From the NCBI GenBank assembly GCA_002409785.1, contig DHOX01000092.1:49170-113169 (forward strand): a stretch of DNA of 64,000 nucleotides, given 5' to 3'. Below the pieces are notes generated by a model, which was given only the letters and a program-made list of their open reading frames with translations, ran no database searches and was not told the DNA's origin. The translations under genes and the position numbers were made by a program. Source of the DNA: Prevotella sp. UBA5379. Lineage in GTDB: Bacteria; Bacteroidota; Bacteroidia; Bacteroidales; Bacteroidaceae. Numbering within the stretch: the first letter of the stretch is position 1; every line of letters starts with the position of its first letter. Positions 35,012 to 45,100 of this stretch are shown one piece after another.

Positions 35012-36079
35012 ATGAAGAAGTACAACTTTAATCCAGGTCCAGCAATGCTTCCACGTGAAGTAATTGAAAACACTGCAAAGCAGATTTTAAATTTCAATGG
35101 TTCAGGTCTTTCATTGATGGAGATTAGCCACCGTTCCAGTGACTTCCAGGCTGTCGTTGACGAGAGTGAAGCACTGATCAAAGAATTGCTCAATATCCCT
35201 GACGGATATTCGGTTCTCTTTCTCGGTGGTGGTGCTTCGACGCAATTTATGGAGATACCAGCCAATTTCCTGATCAAGAAAGCCGCTTATTTGAATACGG
35301 GAAGTTGGGCTGCCAAGGCCGAAAAGGAGGCTCATCATTTCGGCGAGACTGTTGAGGTGGCTTCCTCAAAAGAAGCTAACTATACCTATATTCCGAAAGA
35401 ATTCAGCATTCCTGCTGATGCCGATTATCTGCATATCACGACTAACAATACAATCTATGGCACTGAAATCCGCAAGGATCTTGATTCGCCTATTCCTTTG
35501 ATTGCGGATATGAGTTCAGATATTATGAGCCGTCCGGTAGATGTAAGCAAATATGATGCAATCTATGCTGGTGCCCAGAAGAATCTGTCTACTGCAGGAG
35601 TTACGCTGATCATTGTCAAGAACGACAAACTTGGACGTGCTCCTCGTGAGTTGCCTACGATGATTGACTATCGTACTCATGTAAAGAAAGGCTCTATGTT
35701 CAACACTCCTCCTGTCGTTCCTATCTATTGCCTGCTTGAGACCATGCGCTGGGTGAAGAAGGAAGGTGGCGTCAAGGAGATGGACCGCCGGGCTCATGAG
35801 CGTGCGAAGATCCTGTATGGTGAGATTGATCGTAACAAACTCTTTCGTGGTACGACCAAGGAAGAAGACCGTTCCTTGATGAATATCTGTTTCGTGATGA
35901 ATTATGACTATAAGAATCTTGAAAAACCGTTCCTTGATTTTGCTTCAGCTCGTGGCATCGTTGGTATTAAAGGACACCGTTCTGTCGGTGGTTTCCGTGC
36001 TAGTTGCTACAACGCAATGACAGTGGAAGGGGTTAATGTTTTGGTCAAGGCAATGAAAGATTTCGAAGCTGAACAGTAA
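35012..36079 (+). CDS. serC: phosphoserine aminotransferase
   Basis: Converts 3-phosphohydroxypyruvate and glutamate to phosphoserine; also serves in pyridoxal phosphate synthesis in organisms with the PdxA/PdxJ route, though this window carries pdxST. The 355 residues begin with [11 protein letters not shown] and have the PLP lysine Lys190 in [11 protein letters not shown], plus GGASTQF and [14 protein letters not shown]. Normal length. First gene of the serC-serA-DUF1015 run. The 162-base gap upstream has no recognised promoter. Confidence 0.96.
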   Translation: MKKYNFNPGPAMLPREVIENTAKQILNFNGSGLSLMEISHRSSDFQAVVDESEALIKELLNIPDGYSVLFLGGGASTQFMEIPANFLIKKAAYLNTGSWAAKAEKEAHHFGETVEVASSKEANYTYIPKEFSIPADADYLHITTNNTIYGTEIRKDLDSPIPLIADMSSDIMSRPVDVSKYDAIYAGAQKNLSTAGVTLIIVKNDKLGRAPRELPTMIDYRTHVKKGSMFNTPPVVPIYCLLETMRWVKKEGGVKEMDRRAHERAKILYGEIDRNKLFRGTTKEEDRSLMNICFVMNYDYKNLEKPFLDFASARGIVGIKGHRSVGGFRASCYNAMTVEGVNVLVKAMKDFEAEQ

Positions 36080-36095
36080 ATAAGAAATAATAATA

Positions 36096-37016
36096 ATGAA
36101 AAAAATATTAGTTGCAACGGTAAAACCTTTTGCCCCCTTAGCTGTAGAAGGAATCAGGAAAGAAGTCAAAGAGGCGGGCAATGAACTGGTCCTGCTCGAA
36201 AAGTATACTGATCGGTCACAGCTTTTAAAGACTGTAGCCGATGCGGAGGGCATGATTGTCCGTTCGGATAAGATTGATGCAGAAGTACTGGATGCTGCAA
36301 AAAACTTGAAGATCATTGTCCGTGCGGGTGCCGGTTATGATACTATTGATCTGGCTCATGCCAAGTCCAACGGGGTCATCGTGGAGAATACGCCGGGACA
36401 GAACGCCAATGCAGTGGCTGAACTTGTGTTTGGACTGCTGGTGTACATGCTTCGTAATTTTTATAACGGGAAACCGGGAACGGAACTTAAAGGTAAAAGG
36501 CTGGGACTCCTGGCTTTTGGTAATGTGGCACGGAATGTAGCACGTATTGCAAAAGGCTTTGGCATGGAGATCTCTGCTTATGATGAGTTCTGTCCTGCTG
36601 TTAATATTGAGGCTGCTGGTGTCCGTGCTTGTAAGACTAAGGAAGAACTTTTCCATAACAGTGATATCGTGAGCTTGCATATCCCGGCTACTTCTGAGAC
36701 GGTTGGCAGTATTAACTACGAACTCGTTAATCTGATGCCGGAGAATGGAATTCTGGTCAATGCAGCTCGTACTGAGATTATCAATGAACCTGAATTACTC
36801 CGCCTGCTTGCAGATCGTTCTGATTTGAAGTACATCACAGACTTGAAACCTGCTGCTGTAGCTGATTTCGAGAAATTCGGAAACCGGTTCTTTACGACAC
36901 CCAAAAAGATGGGGGCCCAGACGGCTGAGGCAAATATCAATGCGGGGGTTGCTGCGGCTAAGCAGATAGATGCTTTCTTGAAAGATGGAAGTGTGAAATT
37001 TCAAGTCAACAAATAA
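36096..37016 (+). CDS. serA: D-3-phosphoglycerate dehydrogenase, short form with Lys in place of His
   Basis: Oxidises 3-phosphoglycerate to start serine synthesis. At 306 residues it lacks the C-terminal ACT/regulatory domains of E. coli SerA. Arg225 (AARTEI) is in place, but the usual catalytic His in TPH is Lys270 in FFTTPKKMGAQ, and the Rossmann glycines read AFGNVA (140-145) rather than GxGxxG. As I recall, such a short, lysine-bearing type is known from Bacteroides and Entamoeba. The position 16 bases after serC supports the function strongly. Confidence 0.9.
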   Translation: MKKILVATVKPFAPLAVEGIRKEVKEAGNELVLLEKYTDRSQLLKTVADAEGMIVRSDKIDAEVLDAAKNLKIIVRAGAGYDTIDLAHAKSNGVIVENTPGQNANAVAELVFGLLVYMLRNFYNGKPGTELKGKRLGLLAFGNVARNVARIAKGFGMEISAYDEFCPAVNIEAAGVRACKTKEELFHNSDIVSLHIPATSETVGSINYELVNLMPENGILVNAARTEIINEPELLRLLADRSDLKYITDLKPAAVADFEKFGNRFFTTPKKMGAQTAEANINAGVAAAKQIDAFLKDGSVKFQVNK

Positions 37017-37031
37017 TTCCAAACACTGATA

Positions 37032-38279
37032 ATGGCTAAAATAAAACCTTTCAGAGGTCTTCGTCCGCCTGTTAGTATGGTGGAAAAAATCGAAAGTCGC
37101 CCGTACGATGTCCTTGATTCGGAAGAGGCGAGAACTGAGGCTGGAGATGATGAGATGAGCCTCTATCATATTATTAAACCGGAGATCAATTTCCCGGAAG
37201 GTACTTCAGAATATGATCCAAGGGTCTATAAAAGTGCTGCTGAACAGTTTAAGAAGTTTCGTGAAAAGGGATGGCTGGTCCAGGATTCTCATGAGGACTA
37301 TTATCTCTATGCCCAGACCATGAACGGGAGGACCCAGTATGGGCTGGTGGTCGGAGCTTATGTGGAAGACTATCTTAATGGGGTGATCAAGAGACATGAG
37401 CTTACCCGGAAGGACAAAGAAGATGACCGGATGAAGCATATCCGCGCCACTAACGCAAATATGGAACCGGTATTCCTTGCCTATCCGGACAACCGGGTGC
37501 TGAACGATCTGATGATGCGTTATGCAACTACTCGGCCGGTGTATGATTTTATTGCTCCTTTGGATGGTTTCCGTCATCAGTTCTGGGTCATCAGTGATCC
37601 GGATGATATTCAGACGATCACCCGTACTTTTGCCGAGATTCCTAACTTGTACATTGCTGACGGTCATCATCGTACGGCTGCAGCTGCACGTGTGGGTGAA
37701 GAGAAGGCGGAAAATGACCCTGATCATACCGGAAAGGAAGAGTACAACTACTTCATGGCAGTTTGTTTCCAGGCCTCGCAATTGACAATCCTGGACTATA
37801 ACCGTGTCATCAAGGATCTCAACGGGATGACACAGGAAGGATTTCTCAAGGCTCTGTCTGAGAACTTTACGGTGGAGAAGATGGGGCCGGAAGAATACAA
37901 ACCTGTCCGGCTTCATGAGTTCAGTCTCTATCTGGATGGTAACTGGTACAGGTTGGAAGCCCGTCCTGGAACTTTTGATGACAAGGATCCGATCGGTATA
38001 CTGGATGTAGACATCTCTTCACGGTTGATTCTCAATGATCTGATGGGGATCAAGGATCTTCGTACGGATGAGAGAATTGATTTCGTCGGTGGTCTGAGAG
38101 GGCTGAAAGAACTCAAACGGCGGGTGGATAGTGGTGAGATGCGATGGGCACTGGCTTTATATCCGGTGAGCATGAAGCAGATTATGAATATTGCAGACAG
38201 TGGTAAGATTATGCCTCCGAAAGCAACCTGGTTTGAGCCCAAACTTCGTTCTGGCCTTATCGTTCATCTGCTTTCCTGA
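37032..38279 (+). CDS. DUF1015 family protein, ParB/SerK-like motif
   Basis: A 415-residue cytoplasmic protein of the DUF1015 family, recognised by IKPFRGLRP and SRPYDVLDSEEARTEA at the start and YIADGHHRTAAAA at residues 207-219. The DGHHR motif (210-214) resembles the nucleotide/phosphoryl-handling motif of ParB/Srx-fold proteins, a fold that includes the archaeal serine kinase SerK. It starts 16 bases after serA, so it is probably the third gene of a serine operon. No classical SerB is in the window; a role in phosphoserine/serine conversion is an inference only. Confidence 0.85.
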   Translation: MAKIKPFRGLRPPVSMVEKIESRPYDVLDSEEARTEAGDDEMSLYHIIKPEINFPEGTSEYDPRVYKSAAEQFKKFREKGWLVQDSHEDYYLYAQTMNGRTQYGLVVGAYVEDYLNGVIKRHELTRKDKEDDRMKHIRATNANMEPVFLAYPDNRVLNDLMMRYATTRPVYDFIAPLDGFRHQFWVISDPDDIQTITRTFAEIPNLYIADGHHRTAAAARVGEEKAENDPDHTGKEEYNYFMAVCFQASQLTILDYNRVIKDLNGMTQEGFLKALSENFTVEKMGPEEYKPVRLHEFSLYLDGNWYRLEARPGTFDDKDPIGILDVDISSRLILNDLMGIKDLRTDERIDFVGGLRGLKELKRRVDSGEMRWALALYPVSMKQIMNIADSGKIMPPKATWFEPKLRSGLIVHLLS

Positions 38280-38309
38280 CCATAAGTGGATCAATGTGAG
38301 CTATTCGGT

Positions 38310-38894
38310 ATGGTAGATGAATATATCACAATAAATCGTATAGGCGAGGGATTTTACTCCGAGAAGCGAAGTAAGTTCCTCGCCTTTGCACATCATGTCA
38401 CCTCAAAAGATGAAGTGAGGGTGCTGTTAAAATCTTATCAGACAAAATATTATAATGCACGTCATATCTGCTATGCCTATATTCTCGGGCCAGAGCAGAA
38501 GGAGTTCCGTGCAGTGGATAATGGAGAGCCTTCTTCAACGGCAGGGAAACCGATTCTTGGTCAGATCATCAGTCATGGACTGACTGATGTTGCCGTTTAT
38601 GTTATCCGCTATTATGGTGGGGTCAATCTCGGTACTGGCGGATTGATCAGAGCCTACCGCACCGCTGCCGAGGATGCCCTGAATCATTCTGGACATATTA
38701 GGAAGTTTGTTGAGGAACAGATTACTTATCGTTTCCCTTATCCGATGATGAATGCCGTAATGCACGTTGTCAAGGAGATGAATCCAAGAATTGTCAGTCA
38801 GGCTTTTGATACGAATTGCTGTTTGGTCCTGGCTATCCGGAAGAGGGATGCCGAGACCTTACGAAAAAGGCTGTCAGATTTGAGTTTCGAATAA
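38310..38894 (+). CDS. YigZ/IMPACT family protein (UPF0029)
   Basis: A 194-residue protein homologous to the IMPACT/YIH1 N-terminal domain. Key segments are EKRSKFLAFAHHV, NARHICYAYILG, DNGEPSSTAGKPILGQI, and IRYYGGVNLGTGGLIRAY. A DUF1949-like ferredoxin-fold tail spans about 135-194. Bacterial members are of unknown function, possibly linked to the ribosome or translation. The ATG at 38310 is preferred; the in-frame GTG at 38286 is 6 bases after the DUF1015 stop and would add eight residues. Confidence 0.9.
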   Translation: MVDEYITINRIGEGFYSEKRSKFLAFAHHVTSKDEVRVLLKSYQTKYYNARHICYAYILGPEQKEFRAVDNGEPSSTAGKPILGQIISHGLTDVAVYVIRYYGGVNLGTGGLIRAYRTAAEDALNHSGHIRKFVEEQITYRFPYPMMNAVMHVVKEMNPRIVSQAFDTNCCLVLAIRKRDAETLRKRLSDLSFE

Positions 38895-38909
38895 TTTTTC
38901 TAAAGATTC

Positions 38910-38940
38910 TTGGTTTTGTCCGAAATTAATTGTAATTTTG
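38910..38940 (+). promoter_or_regulatory. tRNA-Ser promoter
   Basis: TTG (38910-38912), 20 bases and TAATTTTG (38933-38940), 9 bases before the mature tRNA 5' end. Confidence 0.6.
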
Positions 38941-38949
38941 CACCCGTCA

Positions 38950-39038
38950 GGAAGATTGGCAGAGTGACCGAATGCGCTGGACTCGAAATCCGGTATACCC
39001 CTTTTCGGGTATCGGGGGTTTGAATCCCTCATCTTCCG
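38950..39038 (+). tRNA. tRNA-Ser (anticodon CGA)
   Basis: An 89-nt class II tRNA. The acceptor stem is GGAAGAT/ATCTTCC with discriminator G, required for seryl-tRNA synthetase. The anticodon loop CTCGAAA gives CGA (codon UCG). The long variable arm is ACCCCTTTTCGGGT, and the T-arm GGGGG-TTTGAAT-CCCTC. CCA is not encoded. A small GCAGA/TCTGC hairpin with TTATTT follows at 39056-39078 and may end the transcript. Confidence 0.95.
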
Positions 39039-39106
39039 CAATTCACTATGGTGTGGCAGAGAGGCATTCTGCTTATTTGAGAAGTATTAGATAAAAGAGA
39101 AAATCT

Positions 39107-42100
39107 TTATCTCTTGCCACAGCAAAGCCGGGAATAGGGACAGTGATCACATTGTTTTGCATCTTCTGTGGCAGTCAGCGCAATTTCTGGATTGAAAATA
39201 TCAGATAAGATCCCTCGTATATTTTCTTCAAAATTGTCGGTATTCTTGTCTCCCTTTTCATTTTCGTATTTTTTGATGTCCGTAATAGGCTCTTTGCCGA
39301 TTCTAAGAGGAACGATCTCTTCACCGGAGTGTTGGATGAAGAGCAGGGAAGGACTGACCGGCAGATCATTCACATCATATCTTTTTTCTCCTTCATCATT
39401 TCTTTCGTTTCTGACGATACCTGCATAGAGCATGGCCTGAAGGTAATAATCTGTATGGTTGGCCAGTTTTTTGCCTGAGAAAATATCCCCCAGATCCCGG
39501 ACGGCCATTTTATTGTTATTTCCAGTCTTGTAGTCAATGACGCGCAGGGTAGGGCCTTCTGCAGGAATATTGACCTGATCGAGCCGGTCAATATTTCCGA
39601 AAATGGTCATGGTTCGTCTTTCCTGTCGTGTAGGAAAGGAGATGGAGGCTTCTACTCTTTTTTCTAATCCAAGAATCTGGAAAGGTGTGGACTTCAGATC
39701 TATCTCCAGAAGTTTCCTGATATAATCGATCACTACCTGACGATTGATGATCTGCAATCCATTATATTTGACTGGCGTATGTGGCCCGACCTTGAAGAGA
39801 TCCTGTCTGAATGCATTATCCACGCACTGTTCGATAATTGCCGGGTTCCTGAGGGCATTCTTGAGTTCATCTTCCCGGATCATGATTGGACGGATGATGT
39901 CTGTAGTCTGCTCTCCTTGGGGGGTCTTTTCTGTACGGGTGTCGCCGGGTGCGGCAAGATGAAGATAAAAAAGTTGGCAGGCCAGGTGGAAGATATTCCC
40001 GAAGGTACGGTTATCCACTCTGTCCTCATCAATTTCATCCGGTTCCTTGATTTTTGCGATATATTTATAGTAGAATTGGAGAGGGCAACGGATATAAGTA
40101 TTCAAAGCGGTAGGAGAGAGACGATGCATTTGGCGGATGGCCTGCATCACCTGTTCGTCTTTTTCTATTGACGAGCGTGTGCGGATGACAGGTTTCTGAC
40201 CTGCTGTCAGATTTTCTGTGCGAATGGATTGTGGACTCTCGACCATTAGCTGGAGCATAAACCTGGACATTTCTCCTGTCTGTCCATTATTGGTGGCATT
40301 GTCGTAAACGAGAGTAACGTCTTTTGCTCTTTGCAGAAGACGGTAGAAATAATAGGAATAGATGGCCACTTTATGATCCACCGTTGTCAACCCGTAAGCC
40401 TTGCGGATGGAATAAGGAATGAAAGAAGTATCATTAACTCCTTTAGGGATATTTCCTTCGTTGCAGGACAGAAGCAGGACATGGTCGAAATCAAGATTTC
40501 TGGTCTCCAGTATTCCCATAATTTGTATACCTACAGCAGGTTCTCCATGAAAGGGAATGGTTGTTGAGTTTATGAGTTGAGTCATGAGCCGCTGATAGGT
40601 ATGGATGTCAATGTTCAAATCCTCCTGATCAATCAGATTACAAAGGCGGTTGATGAGCGTATACATCCTGAAGAGAGATTCCTGAAAGAGAGGATCGCTT
40701 TTAACCTGTTCCTCTTTTCCTTCTCCCTTGGTGGCATCATGGTAGTTTATCCCTATCGTCTGGAGTATCTCAAGGAGCCAGTGAGATAGTCCGCTGAGTG
40801 AATGCGAGGGCGTTTGAAGTAAAAGATCCAGTCCCTTGTCATTTCCCGTTGAAGGACATTCTGTCTTGAGCTTGTCTGCTGACAGATAGAATCGTTTATG
40901 ATTATTCAAGAAGTCTCTGAGTTCTTTGATATGACCGGATATGAATTTAGAATAAGGGTGTTGAAGAATTTTGTTGACTCCACGGAAAAGGAATTTTCTT
41001 ATATCTTCCCGGTAGCTATGGGTATGCAGGTCTACAAGTAAGGTGACCAGGGTGCTGACAGGAGACTGTGACAACGGATAACCGGTGGTCACATTTACTT
41101 TGGTCACTTCTGGTGGCAGACTATGGATGATGGTCGGCAGGAGACTTTCATCAGCCATGACGATGGCTGTGCGTCTGCCGGCTTCGATCCTGTGATTTTC
41201 TTTCAGCCAGTCACTGACATACCTTGCCTGGAGATTTTCGGTACTTGCACTGATGAACGTGACAGATTTGGGTGTTACCATATTTTTATAGATCTCATCG
41301 TTCTCATTATCCAGTTCATTAGGATAGTTCTTGAGATATTGAGCGATATAATGTCCGGCTTCATGGTCTTGGTCTTTTTTCGGCATATAATAGTCATCAA
41401 AGTCCCAGTAGAATTTAGCTTTATTGTCTTTTTTAAGGCGGTCACAAAGGGCCAGTTCAACCTTTTGCATCATATTGAAACCGACAAAAAGGTACTTGGA
41501 GTGTTTCCATTTCAGGTCCGGATCAGTTGCAACTTCCCTGTAGAGTGCTCCTTCATAGGCTAATTTCTGGTCTTTTAGGGACTGATTAAACTGATGATAG
41601 ATGTCGGCAAAGTGGCTCCAGAGGGTAATGAATCGTTTTTTCAGAACACTTTCTTGGTCTTCAGAGAAATTGCTGAAGAACTGTTTGAGAATCTTTTTCT
41701 GTTCATCACTGAGGTAGCTTACATCATCTAATTCATGAATATCTTTCAGGTTGGTGAATATTTGATCCGCATCGGCCATATTTTTGTCGATGTCATCGAA
41801 GTCTGTAATCAGCAACTGCCCCCATCCATAGAATTTATCGAGTGATTCCTGTTCACCGGTAACCTTGTGATAAACCTTATAAAGCTCACTGACAAGTTTG
41901 ATGGGGTCCCCGACAGTCCTTTGGCTGTGTTTCCGGAAGAGGTCACTGATGGTGATGCAGGTCGGGCTCCATAGCGGATGATCCACTTGTACAGCCAACT
42001 CTTGATTTAAAAACAGAGAGGCTCGTTTATTAGGAAAGACAACAGTGATATGACTGAGTTGATCCTCATATTTGCGGATAATATCCTGAGCTACATAATG

Positions 42101-42115
42101 GAGAAAAGTTTGCAT
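39107..42115 (-). CDS. AddB-like nuclease subunit (PD-(D/E)XK with Fe-S cluster)
   Basis: A 1002-residue partner of the AddA-like helicase in double-strand break end processing. The N-terminal region is helicase-like (VVFPNKRASLFLNQEL) but has no intact Walker A motif, as in AddB. The C-terminal nuclease has the metal and catalytic residues Asp861 and Lys863 in VIDYKTGNN. Four cysteines for a nuclease-associated 4Fe-4S cluster are in place: Cys677 (YIRCPLQFYYKY) and Cys989, Cys992, Cys998 at the end. It is 54 bases downstream of addA on the same strand. Confidence 0.87.
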   Translation of the reverse strand: MQTFLHYVAQDIIRKYEDQLSHITVVFPNKRASLFLNQELAVQVDHPLWSPTCITISDLFRKHSQRTVGDPIKLVSELYKVYHKVTGEQESLDKFYGWGQLLITDFDDIDKNMADADQIFTNLKDIHELDDVSYLSDEQKKILKQFFSNFSEDQESVLKKRFITLWSHFADIYHQFNQSLKDQKLAYEGALYREVATDPDLKWKHSKYLFVGFNMMQKVELALCDRLKKDNKAKFYWDFDDYYMPKKDQDHEAGHYIAQYLKNYPNELDNENDEIYKNMVTPKSVTFISASTENLQARYVSDWLKENHRIEAGRRTAIVMADESLLPTIIHSLPPEVTKVNVTTGYPLSQSPVSTLVTLLVDLHTHSYREDIRKFLFRGVNKILQHPYSKFISGHIKELRDFLNNHKRFYLSADKLKTECPSTGNDKGLDLLLQTPSHSLSGLSHWLLEILQTIGINYHDATKGEGKEEQVKSDPLFQESLFRMYTLINRLCNLIDQEDLNIDIHTYQRLMTQLINSTTIPFHGEPAVGIQIMGILETRNLDFDHVLLLSCNEGNIPKGVNDTSFIPYSIRKAYGLTTVDHKVAIYSYYFYRLLQRAKDVTLVYDNATNNGQTGEMSRFMLQLMVESPQSIRTENLTAGQKPVIRTRSSIEKDEQVMQAIRQMHRLSPTALNTYIRCPLQFYYKYIAKIKEPDEIDEDRVDNRTFGNIFHLACQLFYLHLAAPGDTRTEKTPQGEQTTDIIRPIMIREDELKNALRNPAIIEQCVDNAFRQDLFKVGPHTPVKYNGLQIINRQVVIDYIRKLLEIDLKSTPFQILGLEKRVEASISFPTRQERRTMTIFGNIDRLDQVNIPAEGPTLRVIDYKTGNNNKMAVRDLGDIFSGKKLANHTDYYLQAMLYAGIVRNERNDEGEKRYDVNDLPVSPSLLFIQHSGEEIVPLRIGKEPITDIKKYENEKGDKNTDNFEENIRGILSDIFNPEIALTATEDAKQCDHCPYSRLCCGKR

Positions 42116-42169
42116 GTCTGATGATTTTAATTTTAAAGAAATGAAAGGACGCTAAATGAAAGGTGATGG

Positions 42170-45100
42170 TCAGGGCTGGGCCTCTTCTTTGGAATCATGA
42201 TCATCATCAGGTCTGACTTGGGTCACCTGATTCGGGTATACATACCATAAGTATCCCGAGACTTCAGGGTAGTGCATCCGTCTCAGGAGAGTCATATAAT
42301 CCCTGACTTGCTCTTCATATTCTTTGTGGGGCTTTCCGAACTTGAAATCGACCACGATCATTTCCTTCCCATCTGTCATGACACGGTCTGGTCGTTTCTC
42401 AATGACTTCGTTTGTAACCGGGTCAGTATAGAGAATAGTACACTCATTAAACAATTCCCAATGGCTTGAAAACCAGTTTTTTACCTTCGGTGACTGAAGC
42501 CTTTGTTTCATTTCTTTTCTCAATTTTTCCTTACTTAGATAACCCGTGTCAAGTACACCTTCCTGTTCAAGTTGGCTGAGTGCCTGATCCACATCGTCAA
42601 GGGTATGGATGGAAGAGAAAATGGCATGAAGTACATTACCGGTCTGGATATAGGTGTTATGGACTTGTGCTTCTTCATCTTCTCCTCCGATAAAATCTTT
42701 ACTTTTATTACTTTGCCGGAAATCAATCCTGTTTTCATAATTGTTAATGGCAATGATTTTTGGTTCAGGTTGCTGGAGAAAAACGTTGCGGGACACAGTT
42801 TTTCCTCCTGGTTTTCTATTTATATCAGGGGTGCCATAATCGAAGGCTAATGTCTGGCTGTTGTCATCTTCCTTGTCGTCAATTTTATCCTTGTCGGATA
42901 TATCGTCCTCTGCCGGTTCGTCCTGGTTGAAAGTTTTCAAGGTAGCACCTTCCAGTTCCTGGCTCAATTGAGGTAAGACCTTTTCGATTACATCGCTTTC
43001 ATCGACTGGTTCGGAAGGTTTACCGTCATCCGCTTTCATCCGTTGTTTTCCCTTATTCTTATGCTTTCCGAAAATGTACAGGCCTCTTTTAGGACGAGTG
43101 AAGGCAACGTAGAGTAGGTTCATGTTGTCTACGATATTCTGTGAATGTTCATTATTGTAGAAAGGCTCATAAATGGATCCGCTTATCTGGTTCTTGTACA
43201 AGTCTACCGGCACGACAGGCAATTTGCTATATGGGGGTTCTGAAGGTGTGCACCATATCGTATATCCCGGCTTTTCAAGTGTCCAGTCACAGAAGGGGAT
43301 GATGACATGGTCAAATTCCAGACCTTTGCTCTTATGAATAGTCAGAAGTCGGATGCCGTCTGTCTCATCACTTTGGATAGACCGGAGATGAAGGTCCTCA
43401 TCCCATACTTTCAGAAAATCATTGATGTCTGGGACATGGTCTTGCAGGTACTCGCTGACCTGGTCATAGAAAGCACAGACGTATGCGCTTTGTTCTTCCA
43501 TTACTGCAAGGTCGAAAATGGAATAGAGTTGTTCTATGAGATCCATCAGAGGTTGTCCTTCCAGTTCGTCGAGATGGTTGACATAATCGTCAGGCAATTG
43601 AGTTTTCAATTGTTCCTCCAGCGTATTTCCGGAACAAAGGAATATCTTACTGTCTGCTTTCAAGGGATTTTTGATTCCTGTCTGATAAGCTTTTGTCAGA
43701 TTGGCTAAAGTGAGCAGGTCATCCCGGTGTGTGATAAAACGCAAGGCGTCCACCAGGATGTTCACAGCCTGAGAGGCATCCAGGCGGAATGCCAGATCGC
43801 TGACCAGAGTCACGTCAGGGAGTTTTTCCATGAAATAAGCACCGATTTCCTGGATGGTCGGATTTTTCCTCACCAGGATGGCAATGTCACTCGGCCGGCA
43901 TCCCTGATCAAGTAGTGTCCGGACAGTTTCGACAGTCTTTTGCAGCATCTTGTCGTGGTACGAGTTGTTGTCGGGGAGCAGTTCAACATGCACGTAACCT
44001 TGATTCTCCTTCCCTTCTGGAACTTTCTGACAGAGATTCTCCTGGGAATAGGCTTGTTGCAATTCTTCCGTATCCTTTTCCTTTTCGCCGGACCAGGACT
44101 GGCTGGCTTTCAAAAAGAAAATATTGTTGAAAGCTACGATCCTTTTGTCCGAGCGATAGTTAACATCTAATATTTTCTTGTTCACCTGATCAGATGAGAA
44201 CTCTTTAGTATCTATATTCTGGAGAAGTCTCCAGTCTCCTCCCCGCCACCGGTAAATGCTTTGCTTAATATCCCCGACAATGAGATTCTGGGCAAGATGT
44301 TCAGAGGGTGGTTGTCCATGGGACATGGTCTCCTGAAGGAGAACTTTAAAATTGTACCATTGAATCCTGCTCGTATCCTGAAATTCATCCATCATGATAT
44401 GTTCCAAATGAGCTCCGATTTTCTCGAAGATGAAAGGTGAGTCATTGTCACAAACCAGGGAATGGAGTAGGTTTTGCGTATCACTGAGTAGAAAACGGTT
44501 TGCCTCCTGGTTACTGATCCGCACTTTCTCTCCGATTTTCCCCAGTAATCTTAAGTTGTCAAGATGTCGTAAGGTGAGGTCTGCTGATTTGTAGGCCTTG
44601 ACGAGATCTGGGCGGGCCGTTTCGGTCTGTCTGAGCAGAGTCCACAAATGATCCTGGACCAACTGGTAGATGCCGCTTCCGGGAGTTGCCCTCTTCTTTG
44701 TAACCCAGTTCTTGGGATCTTCCAGGCAACTGCAGACGGTCTTGTTTACTAATTTTGACTCATCGGTGAATTCCCCCCTTTCAAGTTTGGCAAAATAGCT
44801 CCAGATGCCTTTTTCTCCTCTGTTGAGGTCAGAGGCAGAGAAACCGTTACGATCCATTTCTTCAAAGAAATGATCGGCATATTTTTTGATATTCTCCTTT
44901 GCTTTCTGCCGGATAGCACGGAGCTCTTTTGAATAGTCCGGGAAGAAAGTACTTTCTGGAGACATGAGGGGCTGCAGATCATAGGAATGTTCTTTATAGG
45001 CATCTTCGAAGATATTCTTTCCAAAGTTCTTGATCTGTCCCATGATGTTCCATCCTTTGTCATCATCCATTTTTTCATGGATGTAGTCCATGATCCATGA

